Part shown: positions 16,201 through 24,721 of the stretch, one piece after another
How positions within the stretch are numbered: position 1 is the first letter of the stretch
Layout of the letters: the number at the start of each line of letters is the position of its first letter
Assembly: GCA_910578815.1 (NCBI GenBank)
Contig: CAJTSE010000009.1
Coordinates: forward strand, 1 to 64,000
DNA length: 64,000 nucleotides
Direction: 5' to 3'
From: an uncultured Acetatifactor sp.
GTDB lineage: Bacteria > Bacillota > Clostridia > Lachnospirales > Lachnospiraceae
Made by a program: the position numbers and the translations under genes
The notes under the pieces: generated by a model
The model's input: the letters and a program-made list of their open reading frames with translations, nothing else
Databases searched by the model: none
Told to the model about the DNA's origin: nothing

Positions 16201-16363
16201 CATATGAAAACTTCCACACGCCGTTTAAACTAAGGCGAAAACTGCTTTCATTTCTGTCTGCCTCTTCCTGATTCCGAAACCATACATGATCTGAATGAGC
16301 ATCCAGTCTGTTTTCCCGGAAAAACTCCGGATCCTTTACCCTGCTGTAATCAAATTGACTCAT
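13256..16363 (-). CDS. lacZ: Beta-galactosidase, glycoside hydrolase family 2
   Basis: A large cytosolic LacZ-type enzyme (about 1035 residues) hydrolysing lactose and other beta-galactosides. The order is sugar-binding jelly roll (FRENRLDAHSDHVWF start), two Ig-like domains, TIM barrel with acid/base Glu in WSCGNEAYGG and nucleophile Glu in CCEYTHAMGNS, and the C-terminal beta-galactosidase small-chain domain (DFWRAPVDNDCG, WYGNGPEETYADR). Start ATG 16363 (MSQFDYSRV) has GGAAGG just upstream; the ATG at 16393 has none. No lac permease or repressor adjoins. No signal peptide is seen. Confidence 0.95.
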   Translation of the reverse strand: MSQFDYSRVKDPEFFRENRLDAHSDHVWFRNQEEADRNESSFRLSLNGVWKFSYVPNYESALSGFETDECDCRGWADIRVPAHIQMEGYDRPQYANVQYPWDGWEEAEPGQIPERFNPVASYVKYFEVPEYWQGQPVYISFQGVESAMALWCNGSYVGYSEDTFTPSEFDLTPYIRKTENKLAVRVFKWSSSSWCEDQDFFRFSGIFRDVYLYTVPAVHIQDVRVQTLLDDSFKRAELVLDLKAQKSGKVHAALIWAEKRFCYDPSFRVNDGLVIKKQKKAELSAALDQESQLVISVENPLLWSAEEPNLYRLELEVFDEGGQLQEVIPVQVGFRRFEIAEGLMKLNGRRIVFKGVNRHEFSSRTGRAVSEAELWQDLVTMKQHNINAIRTCHYPNDSRIYSLCDRLGLYMIDECNLESHGSWTAALAKQIPMEDIVPGNRPEWNAMMLDRVESMYQRDKNHPAVLIWSCGNEAYGGKNIYDMSQFLRSHDKGRVIHYEGICHDRSYPDTSDIESQMYSSVASIEEWLKKDRSKPYICCEYTHAMGNSCGAMHKYTDLTDREPLYQGGFIWDYVDQSIYKKDRYGVEFQAYGGDFDDRPCDYNFSGNGIVYGGDRVPSPKMQEVKYNYQNISVEVSEDRFLVTNKNLFVSTGAFDCFVRLERLGRLLDEQKAAVDVMPGCRGEFPMPVQMPERKVSEGILSDMAEEYTITVSFRLRENAPWAAAGHEVAFGQGVFRKETARYVTDLPVAMKRPLEIVEGKSNIGVRGAEFEALFSRGGGLVSYRYGGREMLKTMPRPDFWRAPVDNDCGNHMMQRCGQWKLASMYATVESCSNVLCHEDCAVLSYKWKLPAEPAGECELSYRIYGDGTVECTLSMDPAGIPGDLPEFGVTFKMDADYDNLEWYGNGPEETYADRERGAKLGLYRNKTADNLSRYMVPQECGNKTKVRYAKVTDAKGRGLLFAGNGMSFSALPWTAHELENAAHAYELPQVHYTVVRAALAQMGVGGDDSWGAKVHEEYLLPKDRELEFTFCFKGI

Positions 16364-16455
16364 CTGTGTCCTTCCTTCTTTCTGCGCTTTCATTTAAAGC
16401 CGCTCTTGCTGCATTTCACTATATCACGGCATACCGTTTTCCTAAATGGAATTTT

Positions 16456-18168
16456 TTACTCTCTCAATGTATTTTCCTGCTCCTTCGTTTCCAGCAGACG
16501 TACCAGGTACTCCCAGACCCGGCGGGTGGAAGAAATACTTAAGGTTTCTTCCGTCGTGTGAATATCCTGCATATCCGGTCCTATGGAAACGCAGTCCAGC
16601 TCAGGGATCTTACTTCCTAAAATGCCGCACTCCAGCCCGGCGTGAATTGCTTCCACTTTCGGCTCCGCACCGTACAACTCTCTGTATACTCGGACCATTT
16701 TCTCCCGCAGAGGCGAATCCTTGCGAAATCTCCAGCCAGGGTAATCTCCGGTAACAATATTTGTTCCCCCCGCCAGACCTGTCACTGCCTGCAGCCTCCC
16801 GATCAGAGCATTCTTCGCGCTCTCTATACTGCTACGTACGGAGAACTCAGCAACCAGCATACCTGCCGTATTTGGTTCCTCTACGTTCTCCGTGGAGAAC
16901 TCCCCAACCAGCATACCTGCTGTATTTGGTTCCTCTACGTTCTCCGTGGAGAACTCCCCAACCAGCGTACCTGCTGTATTTGGTTCCTCTACGTTCTCCG
17001 TGGAGAACTCCCCAACCAACATACCCTTCTTATATTCCAGAATTCCCAGATTCAGGGAGGTTTCCACCAGCCCTGGAATATCAGCGCTCATGGCCTGGAC
17101 GCCGTTAGGCAGTGCACAGAGAAATGCCGCTGCCCGTTTGGTATCCTCCAGGCCGGCGCAAACATCAGGCACCTGCTTCAGCGCTGTGGCCTTGATATAA
17201 ACACCGGGATCCTTCACGGACAGTTCCTCCCCAATCTCCTTTTCCACAAGGCTTAAAACATTGGTAAAGGCTTCTTTGTCATTCTCTCCGATCACCAGCA
17301 CTCCCGTCGTCTCCCTGGGAATGGCGTTATCCGCCAGGCCCCCTTGCACTTCGGCCAGCATCACTGGCATCTTTTCGCACAGCCTCGCCAGAAGTCTCCC
17401 AAAAAGGCAGTTGGAATTCCCCCGCTCCTTATGAATCTCTCCGCCGGAATGCCCGCCAATCAGACCGCCCACCATAATCTCATAAGCAAGATATGGCGCT
17501 TTCATTCCTCCCTGAATAATACCGGCCGCCATGCCGTCTTCACGGCAGCCTTCGACATCGGACAGGGATTCACCCTTAAGCGGAAATGTGCCCATGGGCA
17601 GCAGGCACTTCACCCTGGCACCTCCGGCACAGCTCGTCAAAAAGATTCCCTCTTCCTCCGAATCCAAATTAATCATGCGGCTGCCCGTGAGCATGGAAAG
17701 ATCAATCCCCCTTGCCCCATCCATGCCTACCTCCTCATCAACGGTAAAAATCACCTCCAGCTTCGGATGCCGAATCGTATCCGAGTCCAAAAGCGCCAGA
17801 GAATAAGCCACCGCAATGCCGTCATCTCCGCCCAAGCTGGTACCCTCAGCATATATCTTATCGCCGTCTACGGCTGTCTTAAGCCCCTCCATCCGCATAT
17901 CTATAGGGCAGTCTTTTCTTTTTACCGCCACCATATCCATATGTCCCTGCAGAATCATGGCAGGTTCCTGCTCGTAACCGGGAGAAGCCTCCTTTATGAT
18001 AATCACGTTCTTCAGCTCATCCTGAATAAAGAAAAGATTCCTCTTTCCAGCAAAATCCGCCAGATAATCACTGATCTGTTCCACATTCCCCGAACCGTGA
18101 GGAATTCCAGTGATTTCTTCAAAAAAGCGAAACACGTTTTTCGGTTCCAGATCCGATAATACTCCCAT
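16456..18168 (-). CDS. pepD: Aminoacyl-histidine dipeptidase (PepD, peptidase M20) with internal repeat insertion
   Basis: PepD cleaves Xaa-His dipeptides (carnosinase-like) with two zinc ions. M20 metal-site segments are clear: LQGHMDMV, SLGGDDGIAVA, TVDEEVGMDG, the GGHSGGEIH dimerisation-domain loop, and HAGLECG near the end. Usual length is about 480-490; here it is 570, the excess being an in-frame tandem repeat of an 18-residue unit (LVGEFSTENVEEPNTAG with a leading Met or Thr) between residues about 395 and 465. ATG 18168 is preferred to TTG 18189, with GGGAGG upstream. The insert replaces no metal motif, so activity is plausible. Confidence 0.92.
   Translation of the reverse strand: MGVLSDLEPKNVFRFFEEITGIPHGSGNVEQISDYLADFAGKRNLFFIQDELKNVIIIKEASPGYEQEPAMILQGHMDMVAVKRKDCPIDMRMEGLKTAVDGDKIYAEGTSLGGDDGIAVAYSLALLDSDTIRHPKLEVIFTVDEEVGMDGARGIDLSMLTGSRMINLDSEEEGIFLTSCAGGARVKCLLPMGTFPLKGESLSDVEGCREDGMAAGIIQGGMKAPYLAYEIMVGGLIGGHSGGEIHKERGNSNCLFGRLLARLCEKMPVMLAEVQGGLADNAIPRETTGVLVIGENDKEAFTNVLSLVEKEIGEELSVKDPGVYIKATALKQVPDVCAGLEDTKRAAAFLCALPNGVQAMSADIPGLVETSLNLGILEYKKGMLVGEFSTENVEEPNTAGTLVGEFSTENVEEPNTAGMLVGEFSTENVEEPNTAGMLVAEFSVRSSIESAKNALIGRLQAVTGLAGGTNIVTGDYPGWRFRKDSPLREKMVRVYRELYGAEPKVEAIHAGLECGILGSKIPELDCVSIGPDMQDIHTTEETLSISSTRRVWEYLVRLLETKEQENTLRE
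16852..17013. repeat. 54-bp coding minisatellite inside pepD
   Basis: Three consecutive 54-bp units start at 16852, 16906 and 16960, nearly identical at the base level, with a degenerate partial unit on each side. The period is a multiple of three, so copy-number change keeps the frame. It encodes an acidic, Asn/Thr/Glu-rich linker. Confidence 0.97.
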
Positions 18169-18279
18169 TTTAAAGCCTGCCTCCCACAAAATTTATTTTT
18201 TTAATATTTTCCGGTTTTAATCCATTCTGATTTCATTTTTTCTTTGTTTCAAGACTATAATTTTATTAACGAGACGTTC

Positions 18280-19419
18280 TTATTTTAAGGTCTCGCTGTT
18301 GTTCAACACAAGGCTGCTGTACAAAAACAACACGTCGGCATTATCAAACTCCACAAAATTTCCCAGAAGCTCGCTGGAAAGATAACGAATATCTATCAGC
18401 GTTATCTCACTATAGCCCTCAAACAATAGAGGCGCAATGCTGCTTCCAAAGGAGTCCCGAAAGATGATCAGCCGCCTGTCCGTGTCCGCACTTTCATTCT
18501 GTACCACAAGCAGAGATTTGGGTCCTGCAAGAAACATCTCATAGGGATCCCTGCCCTCTGCCCTCTCCATGTCATAAACGGGAATTTCCTCGTTTGTCTC
18601 ATAATCAAATACCCGGCATGTATCAAACAAGCCGCTGTCCAGATAACAGATCTCTTCCGGCTCAAAAGGCAGCGCGGACTGTCCGTAATACACTCCATAA
18701 AAGGGCACATTCAGCGTCTTTAACTCATACTTTTCTGAAAGGGAAATGCCCATCCCTTCCGCCAGTCTCTGAGCCACATCAACTATCCTTTCCTGACGCC
18801 AGTGAGTGTCCGTTTTATAGTAATCCGCAAGCTCCAGACAATCATAAATATCAATGTACTGCATATAGTCCGTTTTTTCTCTCAGGCTGCGGGCAAATTT
18901 CTCATAATCCATGGCAGGATAGTCATTTCTTCCGGCCAGCACAAAGTTCTTGTCCGGTATAATGGACAAGTAAATCTTCACATTCTGGTCTTTCAGATAC
19001 TTTTCATAAATGCGCCGAAATCTGGAAGCCGCATTTTCAAGAGAAACCGTATTCATAGGGTATTCCAGCTTTGAAGCATAGCCCTCCGCCAAGTAAATCC
19101 CGCCTGTGTCCTTCTGTCCCAAAAGATACAGGGCCACAATGGATTTTAAAGTTCTAAAACCGTTCCGCATAGGGAATTGATCCATGCTATAGCTTTCAAA
19201 ATTCTCCATGAACTTCCCTGATACAACGCTGGAGACGCTGAAAGACGGCATCTTCTCCAAGGGTCTTCTCTCACTTTCGGAGAAAGGAACCGCCGGCTTT
19301 AACAAACACCATACAAATGCCCCAAAAAAGAAAACCGCCGCAGTTAAAACTACAATCCTGTTTTTTACTTTTTCCGCCAATATCCTTTCCTCCATACCGA
19401 CAGTCTGTCCCGGCCACAT
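18280..19419 (-). CDS. DHHW/AlgJ-like SGNH-type protein of an O-acetylation locus
   Basis: One N-terminal membrane helix (VVLTAAVFFFGAFVWCLL) anchors an extracytoplasmic domain. The motifs TDTHW (near residue 210) and a later RDSFGSS fit the DHHW/AlgX-AlgJ family, which moves or attaches acetyl groups on surface polysaccharides as partner of an MBOAT protein. Start 19419 is kept because GGAGG lies 5 bases upstream. It follows the MBOAT gene by 45 bp in one transcript with a lipoprotein. The polymer acetylated is unknown. Confidence 0.85.
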   Translation of the reverse strand: MWPGQTVGMEERILAEKVKNRIVVLTAAVFFFGAFVWCLLKPAVPFSESERRPLEKMPSFSVSSVVSGKFMENFESYSMDQFPMRNGFRTLKSIVALYLLGQKDTGGIYLAEGYASKLEYPMNTVSLENAASRFRRIYEKYLKDQNVKIYLSIIPDKNFVLAGRNDYPAMDYEKFARSLREKTDYMQYIDIYDCLELADYYKTDTHWRQERIVDVAQRLAEGMGISLSEKYELKTLNVPFYGVYYGQSALPFEPEEICYLDSGLFDTCRVFDYETNEEIPVYDMERAEGRDPYEMFLAGPKSLLVVQNESADTDRRLIIFRDSFGSSIAPLLFEGYSEITLIDIRYLSSELLGNFVEFDNADVLFLYSSLVLNNSETLK

Positions 19420-19464
19420 ATCCGCCTCCAGGCGTTACGACAGTTCTATTCTGTCCACAATGAC

Positions 19465-20862
19465 TTAAAAACGAAAATACAGAAACGGATTAAAAGAACC
19501 GTCTACAATATAACCTGTGATCACAAGCATCAGCAATATTAAAAAAACAGGCTCCGCGACGTTTAAAACCAGTGCTGCCCCCTTTTTCTCCCGCAGCCTT
19601 TTGATTGCTGCAGATAGCAGCGGAGTCGCGCCGATCATTGCAGCCACAAGTGTCAGGCCAAAGCTCTTCAGATAATAAAGCGCTTCCGCCGAAACTGCGG
19701 GGAAATCTCCCACGCCGAACATGGCGCCGATCCGTACACAGGCTTCCGAAATATCAGCGGCGTCAAAAAGTACAAAACTTAACATCACCGCCAATATTAC
19801 ATAAAAATGCCACAAAGGTCTTGCCTTTTCCAGAGCCTTTTTAAATATAAGTTTTTCTATCACCAACAGAATACCAAAAAAAAGCCCCCATGCAATAAAA
19901 TTCCATGCCGCACCATGCCAAAATCCTGTCAGAAACCACACGATCATCAAGTTCAAAATCCAGCGGGGCCGTTTCACACGGTTACCTCCAAGGGGAATGT
20001 ACACATAATCCCTGAACCAGGAGCCGAGAGAAATATGCCATCTCCGCCAGAACTCGGTAATGCTCCCAGAGACAAACGGATAATGAAAATTCTCCAAAAA
20101 GTCAAATCCGAAAATTCGCCCAAGTCCAATCGCCATATCGCTGTAGCCTGAAAAGTCAAAATAAATCTGCAGGGAGCAGGCTGCTGCATAAATCCAGAAG
20201 AACAGCACAGACTTATCGTCTGAAACCCGAAATATGCTGCAAAGTTCTCCCAGGGAATTGGCTATCAAAACTTTCTTTCCCAGCCCAAGAATAAAACGTC
20301 GGATACCAAGGGCACACTTTTCAATGCTATGCTGACGATGACCTAACTGTTCTGCAATATCCGCATACCTGACGATCGGACCGGCAATCAGCTGGGGAAA
20401 CATGGCCACATACGCTGCCAGATGAACAAAATTCTTTTGAGCAGGAACACTCCCTCGATAGACATCAACCGTATAGCTCAAAATCTGAAACGTGTAAAAG
20501 CTGATGCCGATGGGAAGCGTCACCTTCAAAAGCGGAACTGACAGCCCCGTAACCGCATTAAAATTCTGAATAAAAAAATCTGCATATTTGCAATAGCCCA
20601 ATAAGCCCAGACTGATAACAACGGAGACTGTCAAATACACTCTTGCCCGGCAGCCTCCGTTTTTTTCTATCAATATGCCAAATAAATACCCCTGCAGAAT
20701 TGTCAGGAGCATCACCAAAACAAATTTAGGCTCCCCCCACGCATAAAAAACAATACTTGTGAAAAGAAGCACCGCGTTTTTCCACTTCCCCGGTGCTGCA
20801 AAATAAAGAAGCAGCACACAGGGAAGAAAGTAGTAAAGAAAAGGAACGCTCGAAAAAACCAT
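19465..20862 (-). CDS. MBOAT-family O-acyltransferase (AlgI/DltB-like), copy 1
   Basis: A polytopic membrane protein of 465 residues carrying the MBOAT core: PQLIAGPIVRYADI, DFSGYSDMAIGLGR, FWRRWHISLGSWFRDYVYIP, and the catalytic His in WFLTGFWHGAAWNFIAWG. It passes acyl (usually acetyl) groups across the membrane to an extracellular acceptor. It lies 19 bp after a lipoprotein gene and 45 bp before a DHHW protein gene, the usual MBOAT/SGNH pairing. A second MBOAT/SGNH pair is at 24.7-27.5 kb. Confidence 0.93.
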   Translation of the reverse strand: MVFSSVPFLYYFLPCVLLLYFAAPGKWKNAVLLFTSIVFYAWGEPKFVLVMLLTILQGYLFGILIEKNGGCRARVYLTVSVVISLGLLGYCKYADFFIQNFNAVTGLSVPLLKVTLPIGISFYTFQILSYTVDVYRGSVPAQKNFVHLAAYVAMFPQLIAGPIVRYADIAEQLGHRQHSIEKCALGIRRFILGLGKKVLIANSLGELCSIFRVSDDKSVLFFWIYAAACSLQIYFDFSGYSDMAIGLGRIFGFDFLENFHYPFVSGSITEFWRRWHISLGSWFRDYVYIPLGGNRVKRPRWILNLMIVWFLTGFWHGAAWNFIAWGLFFGILLVIEKLIFKKALEKARPLWHFYVILAVMLSFVLFDAADISEACVRIGAMFGVGDFPAVSAEALYYLKSFGLTLVAAMIGATPLLSAAIKRLREKKGAALVLNVAEPVFLILLMLVITGYIVDGSFNPFLYFRF

Positions 20863-20881
20863 GACTTTTCCCTCTGTTTAA

Positions 20882-21451
20882 TTACATAATGGGTTCCTCA
20901 TAAACCAACTCCGCAGATTCATATGCTGCCATTGCCTTGGTCTTAAAGGTATCAATGAGTTCTTCGTTTCCGAACGCAGAAATCACATAATCTCCCACCG
21001 TAATCACGATCAGCTTATCAGGGAAACCGCACATCCACTGACGCTGCATGATATTATCCTTCAGAGCATCCGCCACAGCGGAAACATTATCCGGGCTGCT
21101 TACATGAAACGCACCGCCGGTAAATGTGTTTGCGTTCATCATGTGTACCAGAGAAGCCGCCCCGTCAATCATGGATGCAGAAGCTTCCGGCAAGCCAAGG
21201 GTATAATCCAGCATAGACGTATCCTGTATCCCATAATTACCGGGGGCTCCGTCTACCATATTATCCTCGGAAAAATCGCCTCCCATAGCGGAAAACTTCT
21301 CATCTTCCCCATAACTGTCCCAGATGGTATTCATCAGGGTAAGGGCATCGGGAATATCGGAGCCTTCGCCTCCGCTGTCTTTTCCCTTGCCGCAGGCTGC
21401 AAACGAAATCATCATAACCGCTGTCAAAAACATTGCAAATAATTTTTTCAT
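20882..21451 (-). CDS. Lipoprotein of unknown function, first gene of the MBOAT operon
   Basis: The 189-residue product has a type II signal with lipobox ISFAAC (Cys20), then a Gly/Ser/Asp-rich spacer and a folded domain of about 150 residues. Two phrases suggest globular structure: GLPEASASMIDGAASLVHMM and a DKLIVITVGDYVISAFG strand. The family is not recognised. GGAGG precedes the ATG and an extended -10 promoter is just upstream. By position it probably assists the MBOAT/DHHW pair or monitors the envelope; that is inference. Confidence 0.8.
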   Translation of the reverse strand: MKKLFAMFLTAVMMISFAACGKGKDSGGEGSDIPDALTLMNTIWDSYGEDEKFSAMGGDFSEDNMVDGAPGNYGIQDTSMLDYTLGLPEASASMIDGAASLVHMMNANTFTGGAFHVSSPDNVSAVADALKDNIMQRQWMCGFPDKLIVITVGDYVISAFGNEELIDTFKTKAMAAYESAELVYEEPIM

Positions 21452-21482
21452 AACAGAATCCTCCTAAAAAAATGATGTTATC

Positions 21483-21491
21483 ATTATACCA
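21483..21491 (-). promoter_or_regulatory. Extended -10 promoter for the lipoprotein-MBOAT-DHHW operon
   Basis: TGGTATAAT on the minus strand (TATAAT at 21483-21488) lies about 32 bp before the ATG. No good -35 is seen, consistent with an extended -10 promoter. Confidence 0.55.
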
Positions 21492-21568
21492 CAATTTACC
21501 TTCAATATATACAGATAATCAGCGTTTTGATCCGACATTTTTCCTGCCTTTTATTTTCCAAGGCTTCA

Positions 21569-23212
21569 TTATAAATGCAGCTCCAGCAGTTTCTCGAATT
21601 CCCCCCGGCAAACCGGCTTTGAAAAGAAATAACCCTGCAGCAGCGTAGCATCCATTTTGCCCACAATATCGGCTACATCATAATTTTCAACGCCTTCCAC
21701 AATCGAATCATATCCAAGCCGCCTGCACATATTCAGCAGATTATCTATAATTACATAGTCAATGTCATGTCCAGGTTCGGAAAGCTCCCGCACAAAGGAA
21801 TGCTCTACCTTAATATAATCCACATGAAGAGACTTCAGCATCTCCAGCGAAGCGTAAGCTGTGCCAAAATCATCCAGCGCCACCTTGAAACCCCGCTGCC
21901 GCAGTCTGTCAAACAGAGAGGCCAGCTCCTGTGGTTTATCTACCTGACAGCTCTCCGTAAGCTCGATAATAATATTTTGCGGTGCACAGCCATACTTGTC
22001 CAGACATAGATTCAGCTTATTCTCAAATTCTTCATCCAAAAACTGCTGATAGGACACATTAAAGCTGATCTGCAGATCCCCGTATTTTTCACGCCATGCC
22101 ACCTGATGCCGGATGGCTTCCTCCATCACCCAGAACCCCACCTCTCTGATGCCGCCGTATTCCTCCAACACCTTTATGAATTCCATAGGATAGGAATCCT
22201 TTATTTTTTCTCCCTTCCAGCGAAGCAGACATTCACAGCCGGTAATCTTACGGGTTTCCGGACTTACAAAGGGCTGGAAAAACACCTCGAAGCCCTTGAA
22301 GCCGTTTGAAATGCACTGCTTTAAGTCCTCTCGAATCGCCTGACTACGCCTGTGCTGCCTGGCAATTTCTTCCGAGAAAAACACCAGTTTTCCCCTATGG
22401 TGCATTTTCGCATATTCCAGGCAGTGCTCCAGCCTTTTAAGCATCCTCTCCCTGGAATCCGCATCCTCCGGAAATAATATGGCACCTCCCGATACGGAAA
22501 TGCTTACCTTCTGTCCGTTGGCCAGCTCCATCACATCAGCCCTTTGGCATACCTCCGTAAAAAATTCTTCCATTATATCCTGATCCACGCCGGTCCCGAT
22601 GGCAATAAATTCGTCTCCGCTAAAGCGAAACAGACTCCAGTTCTTCCTACAGCAATTCTTTAGTATCTTGGAAAACAAAACCAACAATTCATCGCCGGCA
22701 TTATAGCCGTAGTTGCTCACGACTTTTCGAAAGCCGTCCACCCCCATCAGCACGGCAATTCCCTTCTTCTCGGAAATATTATAGTGATACAGCTCATGAG
22801 CGGTAGGCAGTCCGGTAAGGGAATCATATTTATTCTGCCCGTCCAGCCTGGTCATCAACCCTGCAAATATGATGGGCGTTCCCTCCTTGTCCTTTATCAC
22901 GCTTCCTTTACACTCCAGCCACACGTACTCACCGTAGCGGTTTATGGCCCTGTACTGACATTCGTGCCGGTTTTTTTGCCCCGAAAATACCTCGTTTATA
23001 TCTTCCACATAGAGCGCTCTATCTTCCGGATGAATATGTTTTTCCCAAACCGCTCCCGCATTTTCAATATACTCGCTCTCCAGATTAAAATACTCCACTG
23101 ATGCCCTAGACCACCTGGATATATTAGTCCGCATGTCACAGACATAAATATAAACATTATCCGACGCCGCTGCAAACGCCTCAAAGAGCTCATTGTTAAA
23201 AATATCGCTCAT
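21569..23212 (-). CDS. PAS-GGDEF-EAL cyclic-di-GMP signalling protein
   Basis: No membrane segment. A PAS_3-type fold (residues about 15-125, EYVWLECKGSVIKD) is followed by a GGDEF domain whose signature is RFSGDEFIAIG, so the first Gly is Ser, and by an EAL domain with ECLLRW in place of EAL-L-R, NVSYQQF, ELTES, and ALDDFGTAYASL. The EAL metal and catalytic residues appear kept, so phosphodiesterase activity is plausible; the cyclase half may be weak or regulatory. ATG 23212 follows GGAGGAGGG. It is monocistronic and divergent from pfp. Confidence 0.9.
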   Translation of the reverse strand: MSDIFNNELFEAFAAASDNVYIYVCDMRTNISRWSRASVEYFNLESEYIENAGAVWEKHIHPEDRALYVEDINEVFSGQKNRHECQYRAINRYGEYVWLECKGSVIKDKEGTPIIFAGLMTRLDGQNKYDSLTGLPTAHELYHYNISEKKGIAVLMGVDGFRKVVSNYGYNAGDELLVLFSKILKNCCRKNWSLFRFSGDEFIAIGTGVDQDIMEEFFTEVCQRADVMELANGQKVSISVSGGAILFPEDADSRERMLKRLEHCLEYAKMHHRGKLVFFSEEIARQHRRSQAIREDLKQCISNGFKGFEVFFQPFVSPETRKITGCECLLRWKGEKIKDSYPMEFIKVLEEYGGIREVGFWVMEEAIRHQVAWREKYGDLQISFNVSYQQFLDEEFENKLNLCLDKYGCAPQNIIIELTESCQVDKPQELASLFDRLRQRGFKVALDDFGTAYASLEMLKSLHVDYIKVEHSFVRELSEPGHDIDYVIIDNLLNMCRRLGYDSIVEGVENYDVADIVGKMDATLLQGYFFSKPVCRGEFEKLLELHL

Positions 23213-23334
23213 GATATATCCCTCCTCCACAGCAGGAACACTTATTTCTTTACAATAAATGTTACCACAAAATATATTTCTTTTCCATATTTTTTCACAA
23301 TAAACTTATTGTCATGGTTTTCCCATAATTTTAC

Positions 23335-23363
23335 TTGCCAGAGCGTCCTTTTCACTGTAAAAT
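23335..23363 (+). promoter_or_regulatory. Sigma-A promoter of the phosphofructokinase gene
   Basis: TTGCCA (23335-23340), 17-base spacer, TAAAAT (23358-23363). The expected start leaves a very short leader with AAGGAGG. Confidence 0.7.
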
Positions 23364-23384
23364 AGAAAAGAAGGAGGTATTATC

Positions 23385-24650
23385 ATGGCTAAAAACAACT
23401 CTGTATCGCACACCCCAAAGCGAAATATTATCGTAGGACAATCCGGCGGCCCTACAGCCGTCATTAATTCCAGCCTTGCCGGAGTCTATAAGACCGCCAA
23501 GGAAAGAGGCTTCCACACCGTATATGGCATGCTTCACGGTATCGAGGGATTTTTAGATGAGAAGTATGTTGACCTGGCCACGCAAATCCATTCCGACATG
23601 GATATTGAACTTCTGAAGAGAACGCCATCCGCCTTTCTTGGCTCCTGCCGGTACAAGCTTCCTGGAATCCACGAGGACCCGGAACTTTATGAAAAAATCT
23701 TCAGTATACTGGATAAATTGGATATAGAGGCATTTATTTATATCGGCGGCAACGACTCCATGGATACCATCAAAAAGCTGTCCGATTACGCTATCGTCAA
23801 AGGCCATGAGCAGAAATTCCTGGGCGTTCCGAAGACCATAGACAACGACCTGGCCCTGACGGATCACACCCCCGGCTTCGGCAGCGCCGCAAAATACATC
23901 GCCGCTTCCACCAAGGAAATTATCCGGGATGCCTTAGGCCTTGCCTACAACCGGAAGATGGTCACCATCCTGGAAGTCATGGGCCGCAATGCCGGCTGGC
24001 TGACCGGTGCCACCGCCTTAGCCAGAACCGAGGAATGTGAAGGGCCGGATCTGATTTATCTTCCGGAGCTTACCTTCGACATTGACCACTTCCTGAAAAA
24101 AACCGGCGATCTGTTAAAGAAAAAGGACTCCGTTATCATTGCCGTCTCGGAAGGTATCAAGCTGGCAGACGGACGCTATGTCTGCGAGTTGTCCGGCGGC
24201 GCGGATTACGTGGATGCCTTCGGCCATAAGCAGCTTCAAGGAACCGCGGCATATCTGGCCGGCTTCCTGGGCGCGGAGCTGGGCTGCAAAACCAGAAGCA
24301 TTGAATTCTCCACCCTGCAGAGAAGCGCTTCCCATATGGCTTCCAGGGTAGACATTAACGAAGCCTTCATGGTGGGCGGTGCTGCCGTAAAAGCCGCCGA
24401 CGAAGGAGATACCGGGAAAATGGTCGTAATTGACCGTATTGCCGATGATCCTTACATGAGTTCTGCAGGCATTTATGATGTCCATCGCATTGCCAACAAT
24501 GAAAAGCTGGTTCCCAGAGAATGGGTAAACAAGGAAGGCAACTATATCACCGACGAGTTTATCAATTACATTGAACCTCTGATTCAAGGAGATTACCAGC
24601 CCTTCATGGTCAACGGACTTCCTCAGCACCTGGTATTAAACAGAGAATAA
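23385..24650 (+). CDS. Diphosphate-dependent 6-phosphofructokinase
   Basis: A glycolytic enzyme phosphorylating fructose 6-phosphate. The nucleotide-site signatures are those of PPi enzymes: GGNDSMDT (Asp where ATP-PFK has Gly) and PKTIDNDL (Lys instead of Gly). Other motifs: GQSGGPTAVIN start, GRNAGWLTG, and ARTEECEGPD. Length 421 is normal for this group. AAGGAGG precedes the ATG, and both promoter and terminator flank it, so it is a single-gene unit. PPi use saves ATP in fermenters and allows the step to be reversible. Confidence 0.93.
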   Translation: MAKNNSVSHTPKRNIIVGQSGGPTAVINSSLAGVYKTAKERGFHTVYGMLHGIEGFLDEKYVDLATQIHSDMDIELLKRTPSAFLGSCRYKLPGIHEDPELYEKIFSILDKLDIEAFIYIGGNDSMDTIKKLSDYAIVKGHEQKFLGVPKTIDNDLALTDHTPGFGSAAKYIAASTKEIIRDALGLAYNRKMVTILEVMGRNAGWLTGATALARTEECEGPDLIYLPELTFDIDHFLKKTGDLLKKKDSVIIAVSEGIKLADGRYVCELSGGADYVDAFGHKQLQGTAAYLAGFLGAELGCKTRSIEFSTLQRSASHMASRVDINEAFMVGGAAVKAADEGDTGKMVVIDRIADDPYMSSAGIYDVHRIANNEKLVPREWVNKEGNYITDEFINYIEPLIQGDYQPFMVNGLPQHLVLNRE

Positions 24651-24657
24651 ATTTCTT

Positions 24658-24697
24658 GGCCCTGTCCCGCTCTTTTCTGCGGGCAGGGCCAATTTTG
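24658..24697 (+). terminator. Terminator of the phosphofructokinase gene
   Basis: GGCCCTGTCCCGC / GCGGGCAGGGCC stem with a one-base bulge and loop TCTTTTCT, then AATTTTGCGTT. It sits 7 bp after the stop codon. Confidence 0.8.
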
Positions 24698-24721
24698 CGT
24701 TGCAGCCGAAGGGAAGATTTA

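Noticed and set aside
16363..16400. Catabolite-response element before lacZ
   Set aside because: TGAAAGCGCAGAAA matches the cre pattern only in part and lies after the likely promoter, so I do not claim it.
16842..17027. Repeat array in pepD as CRISPR or recombination site
   Set aside because: The period is exactly 54 bp, in frame and coding, with no unique spacers.
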